DNA from: Burkholderiales bacterium
GTDB lineage: Bacteria; Pseudomonadota; Gammaproteobacteria; Burkholderiales; Burkholderiaceae_C
DNA length: 64,000 nucleotides
Direction: 5' to 3'
Assembly: GCA_021414305.1 (NCBI GenBank)
Contig: JAIOOS010000017.1
Span: 62,001 to 126,000 of the forward strand
Shown: positions 1 to 12,149 of the stretch, in pieces
Position numbering within the stretch: position 1 is the stretch's first letter
How the letters are laid out: each line of letters opens with the position of its first letter
Translations under genes and position numbers: made by a program
The notes under the pieces: model-generated
What the model was told of the DNA's origin: nothing
The model's database searches: none
What the model saw: the letters and a program-made list of their open reading frames with translations, nothing else

Positions 1-1536
1 CACGATGTCCCGCGTCGTGCTGAGCGCGGTCCAGTTGCGGATGAAGTTCATGTAGCCCGCGACCGACACGTCGGTCGCGATCTGCAGCTCGGGAACCACC
101 AGGTTCGCGTCGGTGATCGCCTTGCTCGTCGGCACGTAGCCGGGGCGGAAGAAGTTGAACACCGTGGGCGCGAACATCGGCGTCTGCGACAGGCTGGTCG
201 CCGGGTCATCGGTGAGGCCGATGCCGGTGTAGCGGCCGCTGACCGAGGTGGCGTTGAAGGCGCGCAGCATGTTCGACAGGCGCAGCACGGGCTCCCTGAC
301 CTTGCCGGCCGAGACCGAGGTGCTGATCGTCCGCGCTTCGCTGTCGAGCAGGATCGCCTTCCACACCGCCTTCATGTCGCCGCGGACGCCGCTGCCGTTG
401 TCGTTGAACTTTGCGGCGACGCGGGCCACGTAGGCCGGGCTCGGGTTGCTGGTGACCAGGCGCTGGATCAGCTGCTTGCCGATGAACGGCCCGACGTTCG
501 GGTTGTTGAACAGCGTGTCGAGGGCGATCTTGACGTCGGCGTCGGTCGTCGGCTTCGTCATCGCCGGGATCGTGGTGCCGAGGAAGACCTTGTCGCTGAT
601 CGAGTGGTAGCTCGTGTTCGCCGTGTACTCGTCGTACGCCTGCATCGGCCGCCAGTCGCGCTCGAGGTTGGGGTTCTGGCCGATGAAGCGGGCGCTGGTG
701 CGGTCGGTGAGCTGCGGGCCTGCGTACCAGCTGAGGCCGGTGAACACCTGCGACAGGCCTTCGAGGTCTGCCGACTTGTAGGCGACCGCCGGGCGACCGT
801 CGCTGCCCATGATGTTGGTGCCGTCGAGGTTCAGCTTGTACTGGCCGACGGCGAACAGCTGGGTGATTTCGCGCGCGAAGTTCAGGTCGGGGACCCGGCC
901 GGTCGCCGCGTCTTCCTTCATGTTGCCGCGATGCGAGAGGTAGATGCCCATCATCGGGTGATAGGTCACGCTCTCCATCAGGTCGCGGAAGTTGCCGAAG
1001 GCCTTCTCGCCGAGCATGTCGTAGTAGGAGGCGACACCGCGCGTCTGGTTGCGCAGGGTGGCATCGGCGAACGAGATCACCATGATCTCGGACAGGGCGA
1101 AGGTGACGCGCTGGCGGAGCTGGTCGTCGGCGCCGAGCGCCTGGCTCCACCACGAGTCCCAGAAGTTGGTGTTGCTGAGCTGCTGCCCGACCGAGGTCAG
1201 GTCGGCCGCCGCCTGGTTGATGTACAGGCGGTGCAGCGTCTGCGGCTTGGCGAGCTGCTCGTCGAGCCAGGCGCCGTAGGTCATGCCCGAGAGGCGGGTG
1301 ATCTCCGCCTCGCTCGGGCCCATGGTCGCCTGCATCAGGAAGCGCGAGGCCTCCATCGCCGTCGGCTTGGCCGCGGCGATGACCTCGGGGTTGTCGACCC
1401 CGCCGGCAGGGTCGGCGGAACCGCCGCCGCCGCCGCCGCAAGCCGCGATGACGACCAGGACTGCGGCCGCAACGGCGCCGCGGGTGAAGCGGGCGAAACG
1501 CTCGCCGCCGATCTCGATGTTCTGAACAGTATTCAC
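1..1536 (-). CDS. DUF1800 family lipoprotein, 3' end cut by window edge
   Basis: The reading frame starts at GTG (1536-1534) and runs off the left edge, giving 512 visible residues. The N-terminus is a lipoprotein signal with a lipobox I-A-A-C at residues 30-33, followed by a glycine run, so the protein is probably anchored to the outer membrane or periplasmic face. The body shows DUF1800 family features, including the ExSRFLMQATMGPSExEI start and the motif DLNFAREITQLFAVG. The biochemical role of DUF1800 proteins is not established; they usually sit beside a DUF1501 gene, which would lie beyond the left edge. The GTG start lacks a clear Shine-Dalgarno sequence, and a TTG five codons upstream is an alternative. 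A more obvious arginine-rich frame overlaps the same bases but is a shadow. Confidence 0.85.
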   Translation of the reverse strand, partial: MNTVQNIEIGGERFARFTRGAVAAAVLVVIAACGGGGGGSADPAGGVDNPEVIAAAKPTAMEASRFLMQATMGPSEAEITRLSGMTYGAWLDEQLAKPQTLHRLYINQAAADLTSVGQQLSNTNFWDSWWSQALGADDQLRQRVTFALSEIMVISFADATLRNQTRGVASYYDMLGEKAFGNFRDLMESVTYHPMMGIYLSHRGNMKEDAATGRVPDLNFAREITQLFAVGQYKLNLDGTNIMGSDGRPAVAYKSADLEGLSQVFTGLSWYAGPQLTDRTSARFIGQNPNLERDWRPMQAYDEYTANTSYHSISDKVFLGTTIPAMTKPTTDADVKIALDTLFNNPNVGPFIGKQLIQRLVTSNPSPAYVARVAAKFNDNGSGVRGDMKAVWKAILLDSEARTISTSVSAGKVREPVLRLSNMLRAFNATSVSGRYTGIGLTDDPATSLSQTPMFAPTVFNFFRPGYVPTSKAITDANLVVPELQIATDVSVAGYMNFIRNWTALSTTRDIV

Positions 1537-1783
1537 TGTGGGGCCCCCCAACGACCAGAAGAAATTCTTTACACGGCGCCGTCAACGCAGGCTGCGTGCC
1601 AAGGCCTGGAAGGCATTCTGGGTGGCGGCGGCGCGCAAGTTAACGTCAAAACTTGGCAGTTGACGGAGGGCTTACAGGCCGTCGCAACTGATGCAATGCC
1701 GCGTTCTGCGAGTGTTGCAAGGAGTTGCGCCAGATGTAATCAAACGCATCCGGATTCGCCCCGGTTCGTGACCGAACGCATGG

Positions 1784-1796
1784 GCCGCGAAGCGGC
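1784..1796 (-). terminator. Weak hairpin just after metH
   Basis: GCCGC and GCGGC arms around a 3-base loop lie six bases past the metH stop codon on the minus strand. There is no T-tract, so it would be a weak or Rho-assisted terminator at best. The rest of the 265-base gap (1537-1801) shows no gene; it must hold the promoter of the DUF1800 gene, but I could not pick convincing -35 and -10 boxes. Confidence 0.25.
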
Positions 1797-1801
1797 AACG
1801 C

Positions 1802-4548
<2,747 letters not shown>

Positions 4549-4552
<4 letters not shown>

Positions 4553-5613
4553 GCCGCTTCGAGCTCGCTCGCCAGCTCGCCGAACAGCGCACCCCGGTGG
4601 CCGCAGCGGGGCTTGTACTTGCCCACGCGCTCGGCGATCCGGGCGATGTGCTCGGGCGTCGTGCCGCAGCAGCCGCCGGCGATGTTGAGGAAGCCCGCGC
4701 TCGCGAACTCCTCGAGCAACCCGGAGGTGATCTCCGGCGTCTCGTCGAAGCCGGTCTCGCTCATCGGGTTCGGCAGGCCGGCGTTCGGATAGCAGCTCAC
4801 GAAGGTGTCACCCGCGATGTGCGCGAGCTCCTCGAGGTAGGGGCGCATCAGTGCCGCGCCGAGGGCGCAGTTCAGGCCCACCGCGAGCGGGCGGGCGTGG
4901 CGGATGCTGTGCCAGAACGCAGGCACCGTCTGCCCCGAGAGGATCCGTCCCGACGCGTCGGTCACGGTGCCGGAGACGATCACCGGCAGCCGCTCGCCCG
5001 TCTCCTCCATCAGCTCGTCGAGGGCGAAGATCGCCGCCTTGGCGTTGAGGGTGTCGAAGATCGTCTCGACCAGGAACAGGTCGCAGCCGCCTTCGAGCAG
5101 GCCCTCCGCCTGCTCGCGGTAGGCCGCGCGCAACTCGGCGAAGGTGACGTTGCGGGCGGCCGGGTCGTTGACGTCGGGGCTGATGCTCGCGGTCTTGGGC
5201 GTCGGCCCGAGCGCGCCGGCGACGAAGCGGGGCTTGTCGGTGCTGCTGAAGCGGTCGCAGGCGGCCCGCGCCAGCCGCGCGCCGACGACATTGATCTCGC
5301 GGGCGAAGGCGCCGAGCTCGTAGTCGGCCTGCGCCACCGACGTGGCGCCGAAGGTGTTGGTCTCGATGATGTCGGCGCCGGCCGCGAGGTACTGGTCGTG
5401 GATCGCGGCGATGACGTCGGGCCGCGTGATCTGCAGCAGGTCGTTGTTGCCCTTCAGGCTCTTCGCATGGTCCTTGAAGCGCTCGCCGCGGTAGTCGGCC
5501 TCGCAGAGGCGGTGCCGCTGGATCATCGTGCCCATCGCGCCGTCGAGGATGACGATGCGCTCCTTCAGGATCTGCGGCAGGGCCGCGGCACGGGTGTAGG
5601 GCGGCGTGTTCAT
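4549..5613 (-). CDS. metH: Homocysteine S-methyltransferase subunit of split methionine synthase
   Basis: A 354-residue protein equal to the N-terminal homocysteine-binding module of classical MetH. Zinc ligands are visible as Cys249 (GLNC) and the Cys315-Cys316 pair ([10 protein letters not shown]). The opening [11 protein letters not shown] motif at about 22-32 is typical of the family. The ATG at 5613 is chosen because homology begins immediately after it; the frame stays open far upstream, but that part is a shadow of the neighbouring cyclic-di-GMP gene. It precedes and overlaps the pterin/cobalamin gene by four bases. A TACAAT box at 5626-5621 lies only about 7 bases before the start codon, so a promoter there would give an almost leaderless mRNA; cotranscription from upstream is equally possible. 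Confidence 0.95.
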
Positions 5614-5669
5614 GCCCTCGATTGTAGGAAGCACCTGCAATCGGCGCTTCCCAGGGGACGACCGCGGCG

Positions 5670-7805
5670 CTAGTGCAGCGCCCCGGCGACCGTCGCCTTG
5701 TAGAGCGAGTCGCGGAACTCGATGCCGCGCGTGCCCTCGTCGTCCATCGCCCAGGCCGAGAGCGCGAGCGCCGACATCGGCCGGGCGAACAGGAACCCCT
5801 GCAGCTCGTGGCAGCCGAAGGAGCGCAGGATCTCGTGCTGCGCCTCGGTCTCCACGCCCTCGGCGACGACCTTGAGGCCGAGCGCCTGGGCCAGCTTGAC
5901 GATTGCGTCGACCACGGCGCGGGCGTCGGCGCTGGTGGCGAGGTCCATGACGAAGCTGCGGTCGATCTTCAGCTCGCCGGCGCGCAGCTTCCTCAGGTAG
6001 GCGAGGCTCGAATAGCCGGTGCCGAAGTCGTCGATCGAGATGTTGACGCCCATGGCGTTGAGCTTCTCGACCATGCGGATCGCGTTCGACGCGTCTTCCA
6101 TCGCCACCGACTCGGTGATCTCGCAGGTCAGGAGCTGCGGGTTGATGCGGTGGCGCTTGAGCGCGGCGTCGATCCGGTCGGCGAGGTCGGCGTGGCGCAG
6201 CTGGTGGGCCGAGAGGTTGATCGCCACCCGCATGCGCAGGCCCTCGTCGCGCCACTGCCCCGCCTGGCGGCAGGCTTCGTCGATCAGCCAGTTGCCGATC
6301 GCACCGATCAGGCCGAAGCGCTCGGCGATCGGGATGAACACCGTCGGCGGCACCAGGCCGCGCTGCGGATGCTCCCAGCGCATCAGCGCCTCGGCGCCGG
6401 TGATCTCGCCGCTCGGCGCGTGCACCTTCGGCTGATACATCAGGTGCAGCTGGCCCTCGACGAGGGCGCGGCGCAGGTCGCGCAGCAGGTCGAACTGGTC
6501 GCGCGCGCCGCTCACCATGCGCGCCTCGAAGAAGCAGTGCGAGGCGCCGCCGCCGCTCTTGGCGGCGCCCATCGCCGCTTCCGCATGGGCGATCAGGTCC
6601 GACATCGCGCCGTGCTCGGGATACATGGCGATGCCGACCGAGCTGGAGACCGCGGCCTCGCGGCCGTTCATCTTGCACGGCTCGCCGATCAGCCCCTGCA
6701 TGCGATCGGCGAAGGTCGCCGCGTCTTCCTCGCTCGGGTTGCCGCGGATCAGCATCAGGAACTCGTCGCCGCCGAGGTGCGCCACCCGGTCGTCGGGCCG
6801 GGCGAAGCGCTTCAGCCGGGTCGCGATCTCGCGCAGCATCAGGTCGCCCATGTGGTGGCCGAGCGATTCGTTGACCGGCTTGAAGCCGTCGAGGTCGATG
6901 AACAGCATCGCCATCCGCTCGCCGCTGGCGTCGGCCTGCTGCACCGATTGGGCGAGCAGGCCCTCGAACATCAGGCGGTTCGGCAGCCGGGTCAGGCCGT
7001 CGCGGAACGAGCGGCGCTGCAGCTCGGTCTCGGCACGGCGCAGCGACCGGCGCAGGCGCGCCTCGAGGATCGAGAGGATCAGGCCGACCACGAGCAGGGC
7101 GATCGAGCCGACCGAGGCGAACAGGGCGAGCGTGGTCGAGGCGATCCGCTCGGCATTGAGCGAAGCCGACTGCTCGGCCAGCCCGGCCGCGCCGGTCACG
7201 AGCTGCTGGCTGCCGACCAGGGTGGCGCCCAGCACCACGGCGGCGGTCACCTGCCAGGGCACCGTCGGCGGCTTGCTCCGGTCGCCGCCGCGGAAGAAGG
7301 CGCCGAGCGCCATCATGCAGCCGCCGCAGGCGCCGGAGATGGCGGCCACCAGCGGCAGCATCTGCCAGTTGATCCCGGGCTGCAGGCCGAGCGAGTTGAG
7401 GGAAACGACGTGCGCGCCGACCATGCCGGTGCCGAGCGCGAAGGCGCCCAGGCCGACGCGGACATGGGTCGCGATCCGGCCGCTGACGGCGCCGAAGCCG
7501 GCGAGGCCCACCGCCAGCGCCACCGTCCAGGCGAGCAGCGAGTCTTCGCCGTTGTAGCCGATCGGAAAGGCCAGCGGCTCGGCGGCCGTGCCGATGATCT
7601 GGCACGACCAGATGCCGAGCGAGAGCGCCGCCGCCGCGCCGAGCAGCCAGAGGGCCCCGGTGCGGGTGCGCAGCACCCGGACCCGGCGCGCCAGATCGAG
7701 CGCCACGTACGACGCCAGGGAGCTGACGGCGAGGGCGAGCAGCAGCATCAGCGCCCCCGGCATCGCCGAAGGCACCCCTGAATTGATCACCAGCTCGGCA
7801 GCCAT
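5670..7805 (-). CDS. Membrane GGDEF-EAL protein with degenerate MHYT-like sensor
   Basis: A 711-residue bifunctional cyclic-di-GMP enzyme. About seven hydrophobic segments fill residues 15-250 and resemble an MHYT sensor, but its three metal-binding MH pairs read CQ (WSCQ, 66-69), AH (GAHV, 130-133) and SQ (GSQQ, 198-201). The diguanylate cyclase motif GGDEF is intact at 345-349, preceded by an RPDD inhibitory-site motif at 336-339. The EAL phosphodiesterase domain also looks catalytic, with EAL at 472-474 and later motifs DDFGTGYSS and EGVE. I chose the ATG at 7805 because it is preceded by AAGGGG and fits the start of MHYT proteins; an ATG at 7868 would add 21 residues. It lies upstream of metH on the same strand. 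Confidence 0.9.
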   Translation of the reverse strand: MAAELVINSGVPSAMPGALMLLLALAVSSLASYVALDLARRVRVLRTRTGALWLLGAAAALSLGIWSCQIIGTAAEPLAFPIGYNGEDSLLAWTVALAVGLAGFGAVSGRIATHVRVGLGAFALGTGMVGAHVVSLNSLGLQPGINWQMLPLVAAISGACGGCMMALGAFFRGGDRSKPPTVPWQVTAAVVLGATLVGSQQLVTGAAGLAEQSASLNAERIASTTLALFASVGSIALLVVGLILSILEARLRRSLRRAETELQRRSFRDGLTRLPNRLMFEGLLAQSVQQADASGERMAMLFIDLDGFKPVNESLGHHMGDLMLREIATRLKRFARPDDRVAHLGGDEFLMLIRGNPSEEDAATFADRMQGLIGEPCKMNGREAAVSSSVGIAMYPEHGAMSDLIAHAEAAMGAAKSGGGASHCFFEARMVSGARDQFDLLRDLRRALVEGQLHLMYQPKVHAPSGEITGAEALMRWEHPQRGLVPPTVFIPIAERFGLIGAIGNWLIDEACRQAGQWRDEGLRMRVAINLSAHQLRHADLADRIDAALKRHRINPQLLTCEITESVAMEDASNAIRMVEKLNAMGVNISIDDFGTGYSSLAYLRKLRAGELKIDRSFVMDLATSADARAVVDAIVKLAQALGLKVVAEGVETEAQHEILRSFGCHELQGFLFARPMSALALSAWAMDDEGTRGIEFRDSLYKATVAGALH

Positions 7806-7980
7806 GCACCCCTTGCGCGAAGAAATGAGACGCGGCGGCGGGCTCGTGGCCTGCCGCCGCAGTTTCATATCGACACGAATCGTGCGAACTTGAGGGCCGC
7901 CAGGCCGGCCTCCCGCCCGCCTCCGCCACGCGGGAAGGCCTCGCGGCGGGCGCTCTCCCCGGCTCGGCCGGCGCGGCGGC

Positions 7981-8256
7981 TCAGTGCAGGACGAGCGGCT
8001 GCTGCATCACGGCGGTGAAGCGGCCGATGTACTCGTCGATGTCTTCCTCGCTCGGCTGGCTGGCCATCAGCGCCATGGCCCCGGCCTTGAAGGTTTCGGC
8101 GACCGCGCCTTCCAGGAAGATGTCCTTCTTGGCGAACTTGTCGACGATCTCGAAGCCGCCGCGCGGCTCGGGCTCGGGCTCGCCTTCGGCCACGGGCGCG
8201 TGCGGGATGTCGAAGGCGACGACGGCGAAGTTGTCCGAGTTGTAGAGCATGTGCAT
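7981..8256 (-). CDS. DUF3567 family protein
   Basis: A 91-residue soluble protein beginning MHMLYNSDNFAVV and containing a GGFEIVDKF segment, features of the small DUF3567 family found in betaproteobacteria. No function is known. The start at 8256 is supported by AGGAGA eight bases upstream (8270-8265); a frame-extending ATG at 8304 has no such site. It follows the DUF3108 gene on the same strand after a 78-base gap. The C-terminal half is acidic and probably helical. There is no signal peptide or membrane segment, so it is likely cytoplasmic. Confidence 0.75.
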   Translation of the reverse strand: MHMLYNSDNFAVVAFDIPHAPVAEGEPEPEPRGGFEIVDKFAKKDIFLEGAVAETFKAGAMALMASQPSEEDIDEYIGRFTAVMQQPLVLH

Positions 8257-8334
8257 GGCGAGGATCTCCTGCCCGGTAGCTGTGGCCGGCGGAAGCGATT
8301 GCAAGTCGGCCGGCAGAGCCTGGGCGCTAGTCCG

Positions 8335-9564
8335 CTACGGCTCGGCGCGCTGCAGCAGCAGCTCGAACTCGGCGTCGCCCGAGCCGTTGCGCGAAATCGC
8401 GCGCGCCGGCAGGTAGGCGCGCGCCGGATCGAGCCAGATCTCGAAGCTGCCGTCGTAGGCCGAATGACCGTCGACCACGAACTTGAGCGCGGCAACGCTG
8501 CCCGACGCGGTTTCTGCGTTCTCCCGGCCGGCGAAGCGCGCCGTGCGCACCGCGGCCTCGCCGCGGGCGCTCACCAGCACCATCGAGATCCGGCCGCCGG
8601 TCGCCAGCGCCGGGTCGGCGGCGACGATGCCGCCGAGCTGGATCATCCAGCTCAACCGGTCCTGGGTGCCGGCGAACAGCGGCCAGCGGTTGCTCGAGCC
8701 GGAAAAGGTGATCGCCCCGCTGTCGCGGCTGAAATTGGCGGCCCGCGCCGACTTGCGGGGCCGCTGGTCGACGAAGCGCACCGGCGCCAGGCCGTGCGCG
8801 CCGAGCTCGCCCTGGCTGCTTTGCGAGAGCAGCGCGATCCCCGCCAGGCGCACGTCGAACTGGAGCGCGTAGCGATCGCCCGCAGGCCGCCAGCGGATCT
8901 CGCCGGCGCCGCGGAACGGGCCGCGGCGCAGCTCGTAGCCCAGGGTCGCGGGTCCGGGCAGCAGCGTGCGGTAGACCGGGGGCGGCCTTTCGCCGGAGGT
9001 CAGGAAGGTGGCGGGCTCGGCCCGCGGGGCGGCCAGGGCGACCGTCATCATCCCCGGTTCGCTTCCGGCCTCCGGGGTCTCGCGCTCCGCGGCGGCCAAC
9101 GTGCTCGGCTCCATCGCGATGCTCGTCGCCACGGCGGCCTCGGTCGGCGGCGAGGCCGCGACCGAGGTTGGCTCCGCGGGTGGCAGCTCTTGCACCGTCG
9201 TCGACAGTTCTTGATCCTTGCGTAAGCGAGCACTGGCTTTTACGAGCACCCAGGCGCTTGCGGCGGGAGACGCTGTCGGCGCTGCGGCGGGTGCGACCGT
9301 CGACAGGGCGACCGGCCCGACGGACGCCGCCGGCTCGATCGCCGCCGCCTCGGCCACCCGCGCGGGCAGCGCTTCGATCGTCCGCACGGCCACCGGCTCG
9401 GCCAGGGCGGGCTCCGCTCGGGCGCCGGCCCCGATCTCGCCGAGGGAGCCGATCACGCCGAAGTGCAGCAGCAGCACCAGCGCGATCGCGCCGAGCAGCA
9501 CCGACCGACGGCACTGCCAGCGGGCCGGGGTCGGGCGCAGGAGGATCGCGGGATGCGCGGACAT
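8335..9564 (-). CDS. DUF3108 domain-containing membrane-anchored protein
   Basis: A 409-residue protein with one N-terminal membrane segment at about residues 22-40 and a long, low-complexity Ala/Pro/Glu-rich linker to about 190. The C-terminal DUF3108 domain starts near YELRRGPFRGAGEIRW and carries the family's beta-rich pattern. Its N-terminal anchor and proline-rich linker resemble periplasm-spanning proteins, so the C-terminal domain is probably periplasmic. DUF3108 has no assigned reaction. The ATG at 9564 fits the membrane anchor; an ATG at 9630 would add 22 residues and overlap the promoter region of the divergent hydrolase gene. The 71 bases up to that gene presumably hold both promoters. 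Confidence 0.75.
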   Translation of the reverse strand: MSAHPAILLRPTPARWQCRRSVLLGAIALVLLLHFGVIGSLGEIGAGARAEPALAEPVAVRTIEALPARVAEAAAIEPAASVGPVALSTVAPAAAPTASPAASAWVLVKASARLRKDQELSTTVQELPPAEPTSVAASPPTEAAVATSIAMEPSTLAAAERETPEAGSEPGMMTVALAAPRAEPATFLTSGERPPPVYRTLLPGPATLGYELRRGPFRGAGEIRWRPAGDRYALQFDVRLAGIALLSQSSQGELGAHGLAPVRFVDQRPRKSARAANFSRDSGAITFSGSSNRWPLFAGTQDRLSWMIQLGGIVAADPALATGGRISMVLVSARGEAAVRTARFAGRENAETASGSVAALKFVVDGHSAYDGSFEIWLDPARAYLPARAISRNGSGDAEFELLLQRAEP

Positions 9565-9635
9565 GGATGGGGAGAGGACCTGGCGGCGACGGACAATGCC
9601 TTCAACGCAGCCCGCGCCCTTTCGGAACACGATTC

Positions 9636-10619
9636 ATGAAGCTTGCCACCTACAAAGACGGCTCGCGCGACGGCCAGCTCGTCGTCGTCTCGCGCGACCT
9701 GACGACGGCCCACTATGCCAGCGGCATCGCCGGCCGTCTGCAGCAAGTGCTGGACGACTGGAACTTCCTCTCGCCCCAGCTCGAGGACCTGGCCGCGACC
9801 CTTCACTCCGGCAAGGCCCGTCACGCCTTCCCGTTCGAACCCGCCCGATGCATGGCGCCGCTGCCGCGCGCCTACCAGTGGGTCGACGGCTCGGCCTTCG
9901 TCAACCACGTCGAGCTGGTGCGACGGGCGCGCAACGCCGAGATGCCGGCCAGCTTCTGGACCGACCCCCTGATGTACCAGGGCGGCAGCGACGACTTCAT
10001 CGGCCCGTGCGACGACATCGTTGCCGCCAGCACCGACTGGGGCATCGACTTCGAGGCCGAGGTCGCGGTGATCACCGGCGACATCGGCATGGGCACGAGC
10101 CCCGAGGCGGCGATCGACGGCATCCGCCTGGTGATGCTCGCCAACGACGTGAGCCTGCGCAACCTGATTCCGGCCGAGCTGGCCAAGGGCTTCGGCTTCT
10201 TCCAGAGCAAGCCGGCGACGGCGTTCAGCCCGGTCGCCGTCACGCCCGACGAGCTCGGCGACGCCTGGCACGGCGGGCGCCTTCACCTCGATCTCGAGAG
10301 CGTCTGGAACGGCAAGCGCGCGGGCCTGTGCAACGCCGGCGAGGAGATGACCTTCCACTTCGGCCAGCTCATCGCGCATCTGTGCAAGACGCGCAACTGC
10401 CGCGCCGGCTCGATCGTCGGCAGCGGCACGGTCAGTAACAAGGACTGGGCGCGCGGCTATTCGTGCATCGCCGAGAAGCGGGCGATCGAGACGATCGAAG
10501 GCGGCAGCCCGGTGACGCCGTTCATGCAGTTCGGCGACACGATCCGGATCGAGATGAAGGGCGCCGATGGGCAAAGCCTGTTCGGCGCGATCGAGCAGAA
10601 GGTGGCCGCGGCGGCCTGA
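9636..10619 (+). CDS. Fumarylacetoacetate hydrolase family protein
   Basis: A 327-residue member of the FAH superfamily, which hydrolyses carbon-carbon bonds of beta-diketo acids using a divalent metal. The metal ligands are visible as the two glutamates of DFEAEVAV and the aspartate of MLANDVSLRN. A GFGFFQSKPATAFSP stretch and the C-terminal FGDTIRIEM element are typical. The length and the N-terminal MKLATYKDGSRDG match the bacterial two-domain fumarylacetoacetase-like subgroup used in tyrosine or aromatic degradation, but no homogentisate dioxygenase gene is nearby, so the substrate is unresolved. It is the first gene of a plus-strand run and diverges from the DUF3108 gene. Confidence 0.9.
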   Translation: MKLATYKDGSRDGQLVVVSRDLTTAHYASGIAGRLQQVLDDWNFLSPQLEDLAATLHSGKARHAFPFEPARCMAPLPRAYQWVDGSAFVNHVELVRRARNAEMPASFWTDPLMYQGGSDDFIGPCDDIVAASTDWGIDFEAEVAVITGDIGMGTSPEAAIDGIRLVMLANDVSLRNLIPAELAKGFGFFQSKPATAFSPVAVTPDELGDAWHGGRLHLDLESVWNGKRAGLCNAGEEMTFHFGQLIAHLCKTRNCRAGSIVGSGTVSNKDWARGYSCIAEKRAIETIEGGSPVTPFMQFGDTIRIEMKGADGQSLFGAIEQKVAAAA

Positions 10620-10642
10620 TCCCCCCTGCCCGCTTCGAGTCG

Positions 10643-11140
10643 ATGAGCGACGACCTGCCCCGCAGCCTCAAGTTCGCGACCGTCTGGTTGCTGCTCGGCA
10701 CCGCCGTCTTCCTCGGCCTGCAGTGGCAGCAGCGCGAGGCGAAGAAGGCCACCTTCTCGGCCGTGGGCGACGTGGTCGAGATCCGCCGCGGCGACGACGG
10801 CCACTACCACTGGGCTGGCAAGCTCAACGGCCGGCGGGTCGAGTTCCTGGTCGACACCGGCGCCACCGGCGTCGCCATCCCCGCCGAGCTCGCGACCCGG
10901 CTCGGCCTCGAGTCCGAGGGCACGGTGCGCTCGAGCACGGCCGGTGGCGAGGTCGTCGGCCAGGTGGTGCGCGCCGACCTCGAGCTCGACGGCGGCGTGC
11001 GGGCCGAGCGGCTGCGCATGGTGGCCCTGCCGCGCCTGGAATCGCCGCTGCTCGGCATGGATGTGCTCGGCCGGCTGCACTGGCAGCAGAAGGACGGCGC
11101 CTTGCGGATCGACCTGCGGCCGGCCGCTGGCTCACGGTAA
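10643..11140 (+). CDS. Membrane-anchored retropepsin-like aspartic protease
   Basis: A 165-residue protein of the clan AA family with one catalytic DTGAT motif at residues 71-75, which implies activity as a homodimer. A single hydrophobic segment at about 10-27 anchors it to the inner membrane with the protease domain likely in the periplasm. The second conserved element, LLGMDVLGRL, lies near the C-terminus. The ATG at 10643 follows the hydrolase stop by 23 bases; the frame is open further upstream, but that part overlaps the hydrolase gene and is not coding. The physiological substrate of this bacterial subfamily (TIGR02281-type) is unknown to me. Confidence 0.85.
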   Translation: MSDDLPRSLKFATVWLLLGTAVFLGLQWQQREAKKATFSAVGDVVEIRRGDDGHYHWAGKLNGRRVEFLVDTGATGVAIPAELATRLGLESEGTVRSSTAGGEVVGQVVRADLELDGGVRAERLRMVALPRLESPLLGMDVLGRLHWQQKDGALRIDLRPAAGSR

Positions 11141-11149
11141 GCTTTTGCC

Positions 11150-12142
11150 ATGCGCTTCCTGCCTCGCCTTCTCGCTCGCCTCCTTCCCCGCCGCGAGCTC
11201 GTCGCCGGCGCGCTGGCCGCGCTGCTGCCGCTCGCCGCCGCCCACGCCGCCGACGCGGGCACCGCCTGCCCGCCGGCCGCGGTACCGCTCACCTCGGAGA
11301 GCCTGAACGCCGGGATACGCAGCGCCAAGGACCACGGCTTCCTCTGGCGCCTGACCAAGGACGGACGCAGCTCCTACCTCTACGGCACGATCCACGCGGC
11401 GCGCGCCGAGTGGATGTTTCCGGGGCCGGTCACGCTGGACGCGCTGCGCAGGAGCGACACGCTCGCCCTCGAGCTCGACATCCTCGATCCCGACGTGCAG
11501 CGCCGGCTGGCGGCGAGCATCAGCGGGCAGCGCCGGGAGCCGCTGCCGCCGGCGCTGACGCGGCGGATCGAGCGCCAGCTCAAGGTCGAATGCGCCGACG
11601 TGGAGACCTTCGCCAAGTTCGCGCCCGAGTTCCAGATCGCTTCGCTCAGCGTCATGGCGGCGCGGCGCGACGGCCTCGATCCGGGCAATGCGATCGACCT
11701 GGTGCTTGCCGTGCTGGCGCGCGAGTTCGGCAAGCCGGTGGCCTCGCTCGAGACGCCCGAGCTGCAGATGCAGGCGCTGCAGCTTCCTTCGCAGGCCGAG
11801 ACGATCGACTTCGTGAGCAGCGGGCTCGACGACCTCGAGTCCGGCCGGACCCGGCCGATGCTCAACCGCATGGCGCGGATCTGGACCGAGGGCGACTACG
11901 CCGAGCTCTCGCGCTTCGAGAGCTGGTGCAACTGCGTCGACACCGCGACCGAGCGCGCCGCCATGAAGCGCATGCTCGACGACCGCAACCCGCAGCTCGC
12001 GGCCGCGATCGACAACCTGCACACCGGGGGCACGAAGGTGTTCGCCGCGGTCGGCAGCCTGCACATGATCGGCCCGAAGGGCCTGCCGGCGCTGCTCCGT
12101 CAGCGCGGCTACAAGGTCGAGCAGGGCGACTTCGCGCGCTGA
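11150..12142 (+). CDS. TraB/GumN family exported protein
   Basis: A 330-residue protein with an N-terminal signal peptide ending near AAHAADA (about residue 34). The two hallmark histidine motifs of the TraB/GumN (erythromycin esterase/ChaN-like) fold are present: YLYGTIH at 76-82 and VGSLHMIGPKGL near 303-314. Such proteins are proposed metal-dependent hydrolases or proteases; E. coli and plasmid members carry the same paired GxxH elements. It starts nine bases after the retropepsin stop, which suggests cotranscription and possibly a shared periplasmic task. No catalytic substrate can be read from the sequence. Confidence 0.85.
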   Translation: MRFLPRLLARLLPRRELVAGALAALLPLAAAHAADAGTACPPAAVPLTSESLNAGIRSAKDHGFLWRLTKDGRSSYLYGTIHAARAEWMFPGPVTLDALRRSDTLALELDILDPDVQRRLAASISGQRREPLPPALTRRIERQLKVECADVETFAKFAPEFQIASLSVMAARRDGLDPGNAIDLVLAVLAREFGKPVASLETPELQMQALQLPSQAETIDFVSSGLDDLESGRTRPMLNRMARIWTEGDYAELSRFESWCNCVDTATERAAMKRMLDDRNPQLAAAIDNLHTGGTKVFAAVGSLHMIGPKGLPALLRQRGYKVEQGDFAR

Positions 12143-12149
12143 GGCGGCG

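Noticed and set aside
206..1585. Long arginine-rich open frame covering the DUF1800 region
   Set aside because: It is the same strand in another frame; the protein has no family pattern, while the alternative frame shows a lipoprotein signal and DUF1800 motifs.
5614..5669. Cobalamin riboswitch upstream of metH
   Set aside because: Only 56 bases separate metH from the preceding gene, too short for the known fold, and no B12-box pattern is visible.
5614..7929. Apparent fusion of a 750-residue N-terminal part to the homocysteine methyltransferase
   Set aside because: The upstream part is the GGDEF-EAL gene read out of frame; methyltransferase homology starts at its own ATG (5613).
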